NCBI GenBank assembly: GCA_021810905.1 | Contig: JAJZQH010000002.1 | Location: 124,001 to 188,000 of the forward strand | Direction of reading: 5' to 3' | From: a bacterium | Lineage (GTDB): Bacteria; UBA10199; 2-02-FULL-44-16; JAAZCA01 | DNA: 64,000 bases | The notes under the pieces: generated by a model | What the model was told of the DNA's origin: nothing | Databases searched by the model: none | What the model saw: only the letters and a program-made list of their open reading frames with translations | Made by a program: the position numbers and the translations under genes | Shown here: positions 53,040 through 61,988 of the stretch, piece by piece | Position numbering within the stretch: the stretch's first letter is position 1 | Layout of the letters: each line of letters begins with the position of its first letter

Positions 53040-54038
53040 TCACTTTGCGCCGCGCTTTTCAGCTGCAGCAGCGACGGCTTCGTCCAGCAATTCTTTAGAA
53101 TAAAGCTTGCCGACGAGCTTTGTCCAGACGTCCTTGCTCGTCGTGCGGATGAGTTCCTGTTCTTCCGGCGAGACCTTTACGGTCGTCAGGCCGGCCTTTG
53201 CGAGCGTGGCGTAAGATTTTTCATTGTCCGCGCGCGTCTGATCGATGAGCATCTTCGCATATTTCTTTGCAGTGCTCTTCAGCAGCTCACGATCCGCAGG
53301 CTGGAGCGCGTCGAGCGCCTTCTTGGTGATCACGATGCCGCCGGTGGAATCAGCGAGTTTCATGTCGGTGAGATATTTGGTATGCGTGAACCACTGAAGC
53401 GCGATGGCGCCCAGGGGCGGCGCGTATACCGCGTCTATGAGTTTCGTCTGGAGCGAAGTCATCACGTCGGTGACCGGCAGGGGGATAGGAACGATATTGA
53501 ACACGCCGTACATCGTCTCCACCAGCGGGTCTCCCTCCCACGCCCACATCTTCATTCCCTTCATGTCCGCGCGCGAGGTTATCGGCTTGTTGGAGAAGAT
53601 GTTTACGAAGCCGGTCTCCGCCGGGCCCAGTACCACGAACCCGTTCTTTTCGAACCCGGGTTCGATTTTCGGCCAGATGCGGTTTGCTACGGCATCCGCC
53701 TCGTCATAGGAGCTCACCAGCATCGGCAGTTCCATCACCCGGACTTCCGGATTTATCCTGCCGAGGCCAAGGCCGGTGAGGCCAGCCGCATTTATCTGGC
53801 CGATGCGCATCTTGCGCACCACGTCTTTTTCGTCGCCCATAACGCCGCCGGCGTAGATCTTGAGACCCAGGCGGCCGCTGCTCTTCTCGCGCAGTTCCTT
53901 GTCCCACGCGCTCATGACCTTGAACCATGTCGAACCTTCGGGGGCCAGGATCGCGAGTTTAATATCCTCTGCTTGCGCCGGGCGCGCGGAGAGGAAAAGC
54001 ATGGCGAGTGATAGTACCAATGCCAGTCGTTTTATCAT
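53040..54038 (-). CDS. dctP: TRAP transporter substrate-binding protein DctP
   Basis: 332 aa periplasmic solute receptor. A signal peptide (ALVLSLAMLFLSARPAQAED, cleavage after AQA) is followed by a DctP domain with APEGSTWFKVMSAWDKELRE, the conserved GAxGLGLGRI-like stretch and MKGMKMWAWEGDPLVETMYG; the usual Arg that binds the carboxylate is in the KMRIGQINAAGLTG to TSRADMKG region but cannot be fixed by eye. The ligand is unknown. It sits between the TatT gene and the permease genes. Confidence 0.92.
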   Translation of the reverse strand: MIKRLALVLSLAMLFLSARPAQAEDIKLAILAPEGSTWFKVMSAWDKELREKSSGRLGLKIYAGGVMGDEKDVVRKMRIGQINAAGLTGLGLGRINPEVRVMELPMLVSSYDEADAVANRIWPKIEPGFEKNGFVVLGPAETGFVNIFSNKPITSRADMKGMKMWAWEGDPLVETMYGVFNIVPIPLPVTDVMTSLQTKLIDAVYAPPLGAIALQWFTHTKYLTDMKLADSTGGIVITKKALDALQPADRELLKSTAKKYAKMLIDQTRADNEKSYATLAKAGLTTVKVSPEEQELIRTTSKDVWTKLVGKLYSKELLDEAVAAAAEKRGAK

Positions 54039-54085
54039 CGGAAGGCTCCTTTTCTGGTTCGACTTTCTTTAGATTCGCAGGCGCT

Positions 54086-54985
54086 TCAGAAGAGTTTTCC
54101 TTGCTGCGAAAGCAATATCTTTGCACGGCGCTTGGCGAGTTCATTCGCAAGCCTCTGTTCTGGCAGCGCCGCGGCGTCTGCGGCCTCCACTTCCTCGAGC
54201 GTTTTTCGGAAGAGTGCGGCGTCGTTGATTTGTCTCGTATAATAGATGGCGTACAAAATGTCGGTCATCAGGTACCTGCGCTCTATGCCCATTGCCTCGT
54301 GGAATTCTTTGTCCGCGAGCGCAGTGTCTCCGCCGAGCGTAGCAGGCCTTGAGGCCGCAATCGCTCCGAGCAGCGCGTGGGCAGATCCGTAATAGAACTT
54401 CGGATCGAGTTCTATTACGCGCTCCGCAAGTGCCTTGATACGCGGCGCGTCCACGACGGCGGCGGGATCGTCCCTGTGGAGATTGAGCCAGTTAGCCCAA
54501 TTGAATGCCGTCCAGAAGAGGGCGGGCAGATATTTTTTCCCGAGATGGCCGGCGGCGCGTTTGAATTCAGGGAACGGGGCATCGAAGGCCTTGCGCATGC
54601 CGGAGTTTGATTTGAGCGCTGCGATTCCGAACTGCTTTCCTCTATCATAGAATAAATCCGCTCTGGCGGATGCATCCGCGCGGCGCGGATCTTTCTCCGA
54701 AAGGGAGAGCATATCCTCCTCCAGGAAGCCGAACGCATATGAGCCGTATGCCTTGGAGAGAAGCGTGAGCGCGCGAACATCCTTTGTATTGCCGTAGCGC
54801 AGGACTTCGAGCGTCTTGATCAGCGGCGGCAGCGATTGCCTGGCGAATTCAACGTCCCGTTCGCTCTCTATCGCAACCATTCCATCTGTGGAGATGTTGC
54901 TGATTACCCTCGTAGCCACCTTCTTCATTCCGCAGGCAGGCTGAACGAGAAGAAGCGCAAGCAGTGCGATGGAAAATTTTTTCAT
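54086..54985 (-). CDS. TRAP-associated TatT (TPAT) family protein
   Basis: 299 aa exported protein. The signal peptide ends in LLVQPACG, so a lipid anchor at the Cys is possible though the lipobox is imperfect. The rest is helical and TPR-like and fits the TatT component described for Treponema, where TatT trimers feed ligand to a TRAP receptor (TPAT system). Gene order TatT, DctP, DctQ, DctM on the minus strand supports the same role. The ligand in Treponema is thought to be hydrophobic; here it is unknown. Confidence 0.82.
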   Translation of the reverse strand: MKKFSIALLALLLVQPACGMKKVATRVISNISTDGMVAIESERDVEFARQSLPPLIKTLEVLRYGNTKDVRALTLLSKAYGSYAFGFLEEDMLSLSEKDPRRADASARADLFYDRGKQFGIAALKSNSGMRKAFDAPFPEFKRAAGHLGKKYLPALFWTAFNWANWLNLHRDDPAAVVDAPRIKALAERVIELDPKFYYGSAHALLGAIAASRPATLGGDTALADKEFHEAMGIERRYLMTDILYAIYYTRQINDAALFRKTLEEVEAADAAALPEQRLANELAKRRAKILLSQQGKLF

Positions 54986-55077
54986 GATGAGCGGGCTCTG
55001 TAACAGCTCGCAGGAGGGAAATCAACAGTGACTCTCGCAAACTATGACGCAGCGCGTCCACGAAGACGACATTCTCT

Positions 55078-55138
55078 GTGCAGTGATGCGGGAGACACAT
55101 GCCGAGGTGCTCGGCATGTGTCTCCCGCATCACTGCAC
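55078..55138. terminator. 29-bp perfect-stem hairpin at the end of the DUF116 gene
   Basis: Arms 55078-55106 and 55110-55138 are perfectly complementary with a 3-nt loop (GTG). The stem includes the stop codon region of the DUF116 gene. It lies 145 bp before the TatT gene start. No T tract follows, but a stem of this strength should stop exonucleases and may stop transcription. Confidence 0.7.
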
Positions 55139-55954
55139 TGTGGATTTCATTTGAGTGGAAGGCGGTCCTACGAAGAACTCGATTGCGTCTATCAGCTCCT
55201 GCATATCAATGCGCGTATCTTTGCACGGGCCATGAGGCCTCTCGTTTGGAATGCCTATGACGGAGAAACGCGAGCCCACGTCGCGGATCCCGCTCACGAG
55301 GTCGCGCTCGCAGGCAACTCCTATCACGGCCGTGGGCTTGAGCTCTTTGACTTTCTTTCGCGCGAGTTCGCCGCCGGAGACGGTATGAATGGAGATCGGA
55401 TAACGGTCCTTGAGGTCGTTTATCTGTTTGAGTTCGTCTTTAGCAAGACACCGCGGCAGGAGCACCAGGAGTTTTTCTTCCCGCCCCGACGGTTTTGTCG
55501 CGCGCGAAATTTCATTAGAGACCCGAACGAACGAGCGGCCGATGCGGTCGCGCGATACGCCCAGCATTCGGCCGGTGCGAAATGCCCCGGAAAATACGAG
55601 GTCGAACAGAAAGCGCACACGGGCAGGATGAATGACCGGGCTTTTTCTCGCGAACGCGGTTACAAGCATCTGCACAAACCACAGAACCGCGGCAACAGCC
55701 AGTAGTGCTGCGATCATCCACGCGAGCACCGGAAGATGGGCGTGCCACATGGCGAGCCGCGGAGATATGAGATAGATGAAGGCTGCAGAAGCGCCCGCGC
55801 TCATTGCCAGGACGAGTAGGGATAATGAGATGAACATTCCCTTCCCATCTTTAATATGGGCGTTGTCTTTGCCGTCCCAGTCCATCCATTCGTCGCCCAG
55901 ATTTCTGCCGTCAGAGGAATTTGCGTCGCTTTGATATTCTTTAAAATGGCTCAT
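55130..55954 (-). CDS. DUF116 family membrane protein
   Basis: 274 aa. Two transmembrane helices (MFISLSLLVLAMSAGASAA and HLPVLAWMIAALLAVAAVLWF) follow a charged N-terminus. The cytosolic C-terminal domain (about 115-265) has FDLVFSGAFRTGRMLGVSRD, the Cys-containing LLVLLPRCLAKDELKQI, AVIGVACERDLVSGI and GPCKDTRIDMQELIDAI, the DUF116 signatures. DUF116 is uncharacterised and often found with anaerobic or Fe-S functions. I use the ATG at 55954 near GGAAGG; a start six codons upstream is possible. Confidence 0.8.
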   Translation of the reverse strand: MSHFKEYQSDANSSDGRNLGDEWMDWDGKDNAHIKDGKGMFISLSLLVLAMSAGASAAFIYLISPRLAMWHAHLPVLAWMIAALLAVAAVLWFVQMLVTAFARKSPVIHPARVRFLFDLVFSGAFRTGRMLGVSRDRIGRSFVRVSNEISRATKPSGREEKLLVLLPRCLAKDELKQINDLKDRYPISIHTVSGGELARKKVKELKPTAVIGVACERDLVSGIRDVGSRFSVIGIPNERPHGPCKDTRIDMQELIDAIEFFVGPPSTQMKSTVQ

Positions 55955-56229
55955 GTGCCTTCCAGTTCCCATGCAATGGGCAACTCAACTCAGCCTGATC
56001 TTCAAATAACAGAATTTAAAAACACGGCCGTGAAGCCTCTCGGGAGATATCGATATTTCGTCGTTTGCGCGAGATAACTTTTTGTACGCCGCATAATGTA
56101 AAAGTAAAGGGCCGTCGATAACCGCAAAAACCTCTGTTATCACACTTTCTCACCTTCAGCTGAAATTACTTCCATACTTTCTACTATGATGCCAAGGCAT
56201 GAGAATTCTTCCTATATCGGCAATTTATA
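55955..56229. other. gene-free stretch with nothing recognised
   Basis: Between the divergent DUF116 and nrdJ genes. AT-rich toward the right. No coding frame, repeat or convincing promoter was recognised in this part. Confidence 0.5.
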
Positions 56230-56266
56230 AGCGGGAGCAAGCCAAAATTAGAGCCCCCCGCTTTTT
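56230..56266 (+). terminator. terminator-like hairpin upstream of the nrdJ promoter
   Basis: GCGGG pairs with CCCGC across a long loop and is followed by TTTTT. No plus-strand gene ends here, so it may insulate the nrdJ promoter or stop antisense-driven read-through. Confidence 0.4.
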
Positions 56267-56269
56267 CAT

Positions 56270-56324
56270 TTGACACCACAATATATAGTGGCCTAGGAAT
56301 GGCTTAAGCCACTACATATTGTGG
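56270..56324 (+). promoter_or_regulatory. nrdJ promoter with tandem NrdR boxes
   Basis: Two 16-bp NrdR-type boxes, CCACAATATATAGTGG (56276-56291) and CCACTACATATTGTGG (56309-56324), are 33 bp apart start to start, about three helical turns. A consensus -35 TTGACA (56270-56275) directly precedes box 1, with a weak -10 TAGGAA (56294-56299). NrdR-ATP/dATP binding would block polymerase. Confidence 0.85.
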
Positions 56325-56383
56325 ATAATTTGGTGGATAAGCGGGGGATAAGTTTATAATTGCCCGTTATTTATGGAGGATCG

Positions 56384-59300
56384 ATGGTTACAAGGGCCGC
56401 TCAAAGAACTGCCAAGCCAGGTACAAAGAAGGCTCCACCAATTACAGCTACCTCTCGCGGGCTTCACCTGGCCAGACGCTTCACGCGGCCCGGCGCAAAC
56501 CCTCTCGATGAGATCAAATACGCAAAGCGCTCAAGTCTGATCACAAATCCGGATGGTTCGGTCGTTTTTCGAATGGAAGGCGCCGAAGTTCCGGACTCAT
56601 GGTCGCAGCTCGCAACCGACATCCTCGTCTCCAAATATTTCCGAAAACGCGGAGTGCCGGGCAAAGGGCATGAGCATTCCATACGGCAGGTGGTGGAGCG
56701 CATTGCAAGGACGATAAGGGACGGCGGCGTTGCGGCCGGCCGCTACTTCGCATCGGATGAAGACGCGGACGCCTTTGAGGCGGAACTCTCATATATGCTC
56801 GTGAACCAGGTCGGCGCGTTCAACTCACCCGTGTGGTTCAATTGCGGCCTGTATCATGTCTACGGCATCGAGGGGAGCGGCGGCAACTGGCACTGGGACG
56901 ACGCGTCCCAGGCATTCGCGCGCACGGCCAGTTCCTACGAATATCCCCAATGCTCCGCGTGTTTCATCCAATCGGTCACCGACGATCTGATGTCGATCTT
57001 CGATCTGGCCAAGAACGAGGCCAAGCTCTTCAAGTACGGCTCCGGCACTGGCACAAATTTCTCCGCGCTGCGCTCGAAATACGAAAAGCTCTCCGGCGGC
57101 GGAACCAGCTCCGGCCTCATGAGCTTCCTCGAGGTACTGGATCGCGGAGCGGGCGCCACGAAATCCGGCGGAACCACGCGTCGCGCGGCAAAGATGGTAT
57201 GCCTGGACGTCGATCATCCTGAGATCACCGACTTCATAGAATGGAAGGTCAAGGAAGAGCGCAAGGTGGCGGCGCTCATCGAGAATGGCTATCCGGCGGA
57301 TTTCAACGGCGAGGCGTATCGAACGGTGTCCGGTCAGAACTCGAACAACTCCGTGCGCGTCAGCGACGATTTCATGTACGCCTACCTCAACGACGAGCAG
57401 TGGCAGACGAAGATGCGCACGACAGGCGAGATTCACGAGACGATATCAGCGCGCGATCTGATGCACAAGATCGCGGAGGCCACGTGGGCGTGTGCAGATC
57501 CGGGCATTCAGTTCGATACCACGATCAACAAGTGGCATACGTGCAAGGCGTCGGGCCGAATCAACGCTTCGAACCCCTGCTCCGAGTTCATGTTCCTCGA
57601 CGACTCCGCATGCAACCTCGCTTCGATCAACCTCATGAAGTTCTACGACGAAGCCACAGGGCGATTCGACGTGGAGGGGTTCGAGCACGCATGCAGGGTA
57701 TTCATCCTCGCGCAGGAGATACTCGTAGACTTCTCGTCATATCCTACCGAAGCGATCGCGCGGAACAGCCACCTCTTCAGGCCGCTGGGGCTGGGCTACG
57801 CAAATCTCGGCACGCTTCTTATGGTGAACGGCATTCCCTACGATTCCGACGAAGGCAGATCGATCTGCGCGGCGATCACCGCGATCATGCACGGGACCGC
57901 ATGCCGCACTTCTGCGGAGATGGCGGCGCAGGCAGGGGCGTTCAAGGAATATGCGAAGAATCGCGAATCAATGCTGGGAGTCATGCGCATGCATCGCGAT
58001 GCGGCCTACGAAATCGACGGACGCAGCTGTCCCGAATACCTCGTGGCGGCGGCTCGCGACGAGTGGGACAAATGTATCGCAGAGGGCGAGCGCAGCGGCT
58101 TCCGCAATTCTCAGGTCACGGTGCTGGCGCCGACCGGCACCATAGGGCTGCTCATGGATTGCGACACGACAGGCATCGAGCCCGACTTCTCCGTGGTCAA
58201 GTTCAAGAAGCTCGCAGGAGGCGGATATTTCAAGATAGTGAACCGCTCGGTGTCTGCGGCGCTGCGCAAGCTCGGCTACGCGCAACGCGAGATCGAGGAT
58301 ATAATCACCTACATCCAGGGCACGAGCTCGCTCGCCGGTGCGCCGCATATCAACGAGCGCAGCCTGCGCGACAAGGGCTTCAACGATTCGGATTTCGAGC
58401 GCATCAACCGCGCGCTGCCAGGCGTGTTCGATCTTTCGTTCGCGTTCAACGTCGGCACCCTCGGCAAGGAGGCGATGGCGAGGTTCGGCCTCACGGAGGA
58501 GCAGTATTCTGCACCGGGTTTCAATCTCCTGAAGGCGCTGGGATTTTCGGACGCGCAGATCGAGGAGGCGGGGTTTCATATCTGCGGGCGCATGAGCATC
58601 GAGGGCGCGCCGAACATAAAGCCCGAGCACCTTCCGGTCTTTGATTGCGCCAACAAATGCGGCAGGAACGGCACGCGCTATCTGGCTGCGATGGCTCATG
58701 TGAAGATGATGGCCGCGGCGCAGAAGTTCCTCTCCGGCGCGATCTCGAAGACGATAAACCTGCCCAATGAAGCGACGGTCGAAGAAATAGAGCGCCTCTA
58801 CGTCGAGGCGTGGAGGGCGGGACTCAAGGCCGTGGCGCTGTATCGCGACGGCTCAAAGATGGCGCAGCCACTCTCCGCAACTGCGGACGAGGTTAAAAAA
58901 AAACGGGATTCACAACCTTCCCAGGAGGGGATCGCTGCCCAACAGACTTCGACGGTACCTCAACCTGTTCTTAAGCGCCGCCGCCTTCCAAAGAAGCGCA
59001 GGGGGTTCACTCAAGAGGCGCGCGTCGGCGGACAGAAGGTCTATCTCCGCACGGGCGAGTACGAAGACGGAGGGTTGGGCGAACTCTTCATCGACATGCA
59101 CAAGGAAGGCGCCGCGTTCCGCAGCATGATGAACTGCTTCGCCATCGCGATTTCACTCGGCCTGCAATACGGAGTTCCGCTCGAAGAATACGTCGACTGT
59201 TTCACCTTCACACGCTTCGAACCTCAGGGAATCTGCGATCATCCCAACATCAAGATGGTCACCTCCGTTGTCGACTACGTCTTCCGCGTGCTCGGCATGG

Positions 59301-59707
59301 AGTATCTTGGGAGGACGGATTTCGTGCAGGTTAAACCGACGAAGGACGACGACGTAAAAATAGAGATAGAGCGTGCTTCTGTTACGGCAAACGCAGCCGG
59401 GCAGGCGCCGCAGGAAAACATGCGGCAGGCGACGACAGCAGATAATTCGGATGATGAGGCGCCATCCGTAGTTGCTGTGAGCACCCAGCAGGCGCATGTG
59501 GTTGGAGGCGGATTGCAGGCGGTCTCTTCCGCGGCCGGCGTTGTCGTCAAGCTCGCTGAGGCAAAGCGCCAGACAAGCGCTGTGGGTAGCCATCTCTCGA
59601 ACATGATGGGAGACGCGCCGTTCTGCGATCAGTGCGGCCACGTCACCGTGCGCAACGGCGCATGTTACAAGTGTCTCAACTGCGGAAATTCCATGGGATG
59701 CTCATAG
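56384..59707 (+). CDS. nrdJ: adenosylcobalamin-dependent (class II) ribonucleotide reductase
   Basis: 1107 aa. It reduces ribonucleotides using a B12-derived thiyl radical. Key regions are the Cys-containing [11 protein letters not shown] (about 186-196), [20 protein letters not shown], the radical-site [20 protein letters not shown] (about 397-416), and the [19 protein letters not shown] region. A C-terminal extension ends in a Cys-rich zinc-ribbon-like [20 protein letters not shown] and a last Cys pair, as in the long NrdJ class. The ATG has GGAGG before it. NrdR boxes upstream predict control by nucleotide levels. Confidence 0.95.
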   Translation: MVTRAAQRTAKPGTKKAPPITATSRGLHLARRFTRPGANPLDEIKYAKRSSLITNPDGSVVFRMEGAEVPDSWSQLATDILVSKYFRKRGVPGKGHEHSIRQVVERIARTIRDGGVAAGRYFASDEDADAFEAELSYMLVNQVGAFNSPVWFNCGLYHVYGIEGSGGNWHWDDASQAFARTASSYEYPQCSACFIQSVTDDLMSIFDLAKNEAKLFKYGSGTGTNFSALRSKYEKLSGGGTSSGLMSFLEVLDRGAGATKSGGTTRRAAKMVCLDVDHPEITDFIEWKVKEERKVAALIENGYPADFNGEAYRTVSGQNSNNSVRVSDDFMYAYLNDEQWQTKMRTTGEIHETISARDLMHKIAEATWACADPGIQFDTTINKWHTCKASGRINASNPCSEFMFLDDSACNLASINLMKFYDEATGRFDVEGFEHACRVFILAQEILVDFSSYPTEAIARNSHLFRPLGLGYANLGTLLMVNGIPYDSDEGRSICAAITAIMHGTACRTSAEMAAQAGAFKEYAKNRESMLGVMRMHRDAAYEIDGRSCPEYLVAAARDEWDKCIAEGERSGFRNSQVTVLAPTGTIGLLMDCDTTGIEPDFSVVKFKKLAGGGYFKIVNRSVSAALRKLGYAQREIEDIITYIQGTSSLAGAPHINERSLRDKGFNDSDFERINRALPGVFDLSFAFNVGTLGKEAMARFGLTEEQYSAPGFNLLKALGFSDAQIEEAGFHICGRMSIEGAPNIKPEHLPVFDCANKCGRNGTRYLAAMAHVKMMAAAQKFLSGAISKTINLPNEATVEEIERLYVEAWRAGLKAVALYRDGSKMAQPLSATADEVKKKRDSQPSQEGIAAQQTSTVPQPVLKRRRLPKKRRGFTQEARVGGQKVYLRTGEYEDGGLGELFIDMHKEGAAFRSMMNCFAIAISLGLQYGVPLEEYVDCFTFTRFEPQGICDHPNIKMVTSVVDYVFRVLGMEYLGRTDFVQVKPTKDDDVKIEIERASVTANAAGQAPQENMRQATTADNSDDEAPSVVAVSTQQAHVVGGGLQAVSSAAGVVVKLAEAKRQTSAVGSHLSNMMGDAPFCDQCGHVTVRNGACYKCLNCGNSMGCS

Positions 59708-59717
59708 GACCACCATG

Positions 59718-59859
59718 AGCAGCTGTCCGGTCATCCTCCCTCGGCACGACTTCGCCGCCTCAAACGCCGGCGGCTCGTCTGCCCTCCGGGCGCCGCGTTA
59801 TGAGAGGCTTGGAAAGCGGCGCCCTCCGAGCGCCGAGAGAGGATGACCGGACAGCTGCT
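59718..59859. repeat. long inverted repeat, family K copy 3, between nrdJ and thyX
   Basis: Perfect 21-bp arms (59718-59738 and 59839-59859) continue inward with TCGGC/GCCGA and GGGCGCCGC/GCGGCGCCC. The core carries the complement of CGCCGGCGTTTGAGGCG (59756-59772), shared with copy 2. Arm sequences of the three K copies are unrelated. Confidence 0.85.
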
Positions 59860-59892
59860 TTGATTGTGATCACTCTTTTGCAAGAGAGGAAT

Positions 59893-60678
59893 ATGAAAAA
59901 AGATCGCATTGTAACCGAACCTCGCGTTTACCTCGTGGGCCGTCAGCAGATCGACGAGAACATGCTTCACGCATTTCTAGATGACGAGGGGATGCGCTTT
60001 GAGACGGACACCGAAGTGCCTGCAGAGATTCTGGCCGAGGTGGCGGGCCGCACTTGCTACATGTCATTCGGCAAAGGCCGCAAGACAAATGCGGAGTATC
60101 TCGATCGCATCATATCGAGTCACCACGGTTCGGTGCTGGAACATGCGGTGTGGAATTTTCTTATCACCGGTGTTTCTCGTTCGCTTACGCATGAACTCAT
60201 TCGACACAGAATTGGCGTATCTTATTCACAACTTTCACAACGCTACGTGGACGAATCGCAGGCGCGCTACGTTGTTCCGCCGCTCTATCGCGAACAGCCG
60301 GAGCTCTATGAGCGCTGGCTCGGCGCCGTTGAGTCCGCGCATACGGCATACGAAGAGCTGGTGAAGGCGACAGAGCCATGTGTGGCTGAGATGCATCCGG
60401 AGCTCTCACCAACCGATCGCCGCAAGCTCGTGCGTCAGTCCGCGCGCTCGGTTTTGCCCAATGCCTGCGAGACAAAGATCTTCATCTCCGCAAACGCGCG
60501 CGCACTGCGCCACTTCTTTGAGATGCGCGGCTCGGCGCACGCCGACGCGGAGATCAGGGAGCTGGCGATCGCCATGTTCCGCATCATGAAGGAAGAGGCC
60601 CCCAACATCTTCGCCGACCTCAACGTAGTGCTCGAAGAGGGCACGGAGTCCATCCGCGTGGTCCACTCAAAGGTCTGA
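59893..60678 (+). CDS. thyX: flavin-dependent thymidylate synthase
   Basis: 261 aa. ThyX makes dTMP from dUMP with methylene-THF and FAD/NADPH. The ThyX motif RHRIGVSYSQLSQRY (RHRxxS..., about 103-117) is intact, and SVLEHAVWNFLITGVSRSLTHE precedes it. The frame is open upstream into the family K repeat; the ATG at 59893 has AGAGGA before it and is chosen. With nrdJ directly upstream this gives a deoxynucleotide-supply pair. ThyX users usually lack ThyA. Confidence 0.96.
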   Translation: MKKDRIVTEPRVYLVGRQQIDENMLHAFLDDEGMRFETDTEVPAEILAEVAGRTCYMSFGKGRKTNAEYLDRIISSHHGSVLEHAVWNFLITGVSRSLTHELIRHRIGVSYSQLSQRYVDESQARYVVPPLYREQPELYERWLGAVESAHTAYEELVKATEPCVAEMHPELSPTDRRKLVRQSARSVLPNACETKIFISANARALRHFFEMRGSAHADAEIRELAIAMFRIMKEEAPNIFADLNVVLEEGTESIRVVHSKV

Positions 60679-60679
60679 T

Positions 60680-61333
60680 ATGGACAAGCGGCAGAGGCGG
60701 GAAAAGCGGAACTGGTTTCTCTTCATGATCGGCTATTTCACGGCCGGTTATCTAGCTATCAACTGGCTCACGCAAGGGCGCGGCAGGTTTTATGACCTCG
60801 GTTTTCCGTTTGAGCGCGAGATTCCGTTCGTCGCCATTTTTATCTTCGGCTACATACTCGTCTACGTGAGCGTGTTGCTCACGTACTTCATCATAGACGA
60901 CTGGGACGACTGGAGGCGCGCGATTATAGCGTTTTTGGGCGCTACCACGTTCGCTTATCTTTTTTTCTTTTTCCTTCCGGTAAAGATGCTGCTCCGGCCC
61001 GACCTCACTGGCCTGACCGGAATATCTGCGTCGGTTTCGCGTTTTTATTATCTCATCGACCTGCCGTATAACTGCTTTCCGTCGCTGCACGTGACGTATC
61101 CCTCGCTTGCAACGCTCGTAGCATGGAGGCGCCACCACATCATGAGATGGGTCTTTGCAGCGATGACGCTGATCGTGGCGCTCTCAGTCGTACTCGTGAA
61201 GCAGCATTATGTTGCAGATGTGGCCGGCGGCTTCCTCAACGCCAGCCTGGTCTACTGGCTGACCGTAAAGAGCGAATCGTGGTTTTCCTGTTGCCGCAGA
61301 GAGCGGGATATGCTCAATAGCCCGCCTGCTTAG
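60680..61333 (+). CDS. PAP2-family membrane phosphatase (Aur1/Ipt1-like)
   Basis: 217 aa with about six transmembrane helices. PAP2 motifs: NCFPSLHVTYPSLATLV (motif C2) and KQHYVADVAGG (motif C3, H...D). The layout fits the inositol-phosphotransferase-type PAP2 group (PF14378-like) rather than undecaprenyl-PP phosphatase BacA. It likely dephosphorylates or transfers phospho-head groups of membrane lipids at the outer face. It starts 1 bp after the thyX stop, so it is co-transcribed. Confidence 0.82.
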   Translation: MDKRQRREKRNWFLFMIGYFTAGYLAINWLTQGRGRFYDLGFPFEREIPFVAIFIFGYILVYVSVLLTYFIIDDWDDWRRAIIAFLGATTFAYLFFFFLPVKMLLRPDLTGLTGISASVSRFYYLIDLPYNCFPSLHVTYPSLATLVAWRRHHIMRWVFAAMTLIVALSVVLVKQHYVADVAGGFLNASLVYWLTVKSESWFSCCRRERDMLNSPPA

Positions 61334-61354
61334 AGGTTCTTAATAGGAGGATAT

Positions 61355-61582
61355 ATGGATAAGGCAGCGGTTGAAAAGGTACTCAACGAGAGAATCAGGC
61401 CCAGGCTCGCTGCGGACGGCGGCGGCGTGGACCTCGTCGAGGTAAAGGATGACAACACTGTGGTGGTAAAGCTCACCGGCGCATGCGGTTGCTGCCCGTT
61501 TTCGCTCATGACGCTGAAGGCAGGAGTAGAAGCCGAGCTCAAGAGTGCCTTCCCCGAACTCAAGGAAGTGGTAGCGGCGTAG
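61355..61582 (+). CDS. NifU C-terminal-domain (NfuA-type) Fe-S scaffold
   Basis: 75 aa, a stand-alone NifU C-terminal domain. RPRLAADGGGVDLVEV is followed by the cluster ligands in GACGCCPFSLMTLKAGVE. The usual spacing is CxxC; here Cys-Gly-Cys-Cys gives C-x-x-C from the first to third Cys. It carries a 4Fe-4S cluster to targets. No adjacent Fe-S genes, but the ATG follows AGGAGG closely. Last gene of the nrdJ-thyX run. Confidence 0.9.
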   Translation: MDKAAVEKVLNERIRPRLAADGGGVDLVEVKDDNTVVVKLTGACGCCPFSLMTLKAGVEAELKSAFPELKEVVAA

Positions 61583-61627
61583 CCAGCTGTTCCTGCTGCA
61601 TGCCGGGGCTTATTCGCCACAAACGAC

Positions 61628-61749
61628 GCTGGATCGGAGGTCCTGCCGCTCCGCGAGTCGATACGGAATAAACCAAGCTATTTTAGCTAACGTTCATTTT
61701 TTCAGCCACCGCGTTCCCGATCGCTCCACGGCTGGCCCTCCGACCCAGC
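61628..61749 (-). repeat. structured repeat, family J copy 4 (J4)
   Basis: A 122-bp element in the orientation of J3. Arms 61628-61656 and 61721-61749 pair in 22 of 29 positions, with an open 4-nt block near the core. The arm sequence is unlike J1/J2 and J3. The 64-nt core (61657-61720), read on the minus strand, has GGAACGC, TGGCT, GTTAGCTA and GTATCGAC. Confidence 0.8.
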
Positions 61750-61790
61750 TTGCTCTGTGCTGTTGACAACTGCGTAGTTGCACGCTGCCA

Positions 61791-61910
61791 GCGTGGTGTC
61801 CAGCCTCCCGCCGAACGAACAGGAACGCGATGGCGTGGGTTACATGGTTAGTTGTAAAAGCTGAAAATAATTCGGTGTCGACTCGTTCGCCGGGAGGGTG
61901 GGCGCCGCGC
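61791..61910 (+). repeat. structured repeat, family J copy 2 (J2)
   Basis: A 120-bp element with arms 61791-61818 and 61883-61910 closely related to J1. Some positions use G-T wobble pairs, and a C-C mismatch sits at the eighth pair from the inside as in J1. The 64-nt core (61819-61882) has GGAACGC, GGC, GTTAG and GTGTCGAC. It lies head to head with J4, 41 bp away, in a 406-bp gap with no gene. Confidence 0.82.
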
Positions 61911-61988
61911 GTCACTCGTGGCACGGAGCCCGCCGGAAGGGAGGAGGAACAGTGTACTCTTGGCACGAAGTTACGTGTTGGCGATGGC

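Noticed and set aside
37932-61910. Family J as riboswitches
   Set aside because: Copies lie in both orientations relative to neighbours and before unrelated genes, and no known aptamer consensus fits.
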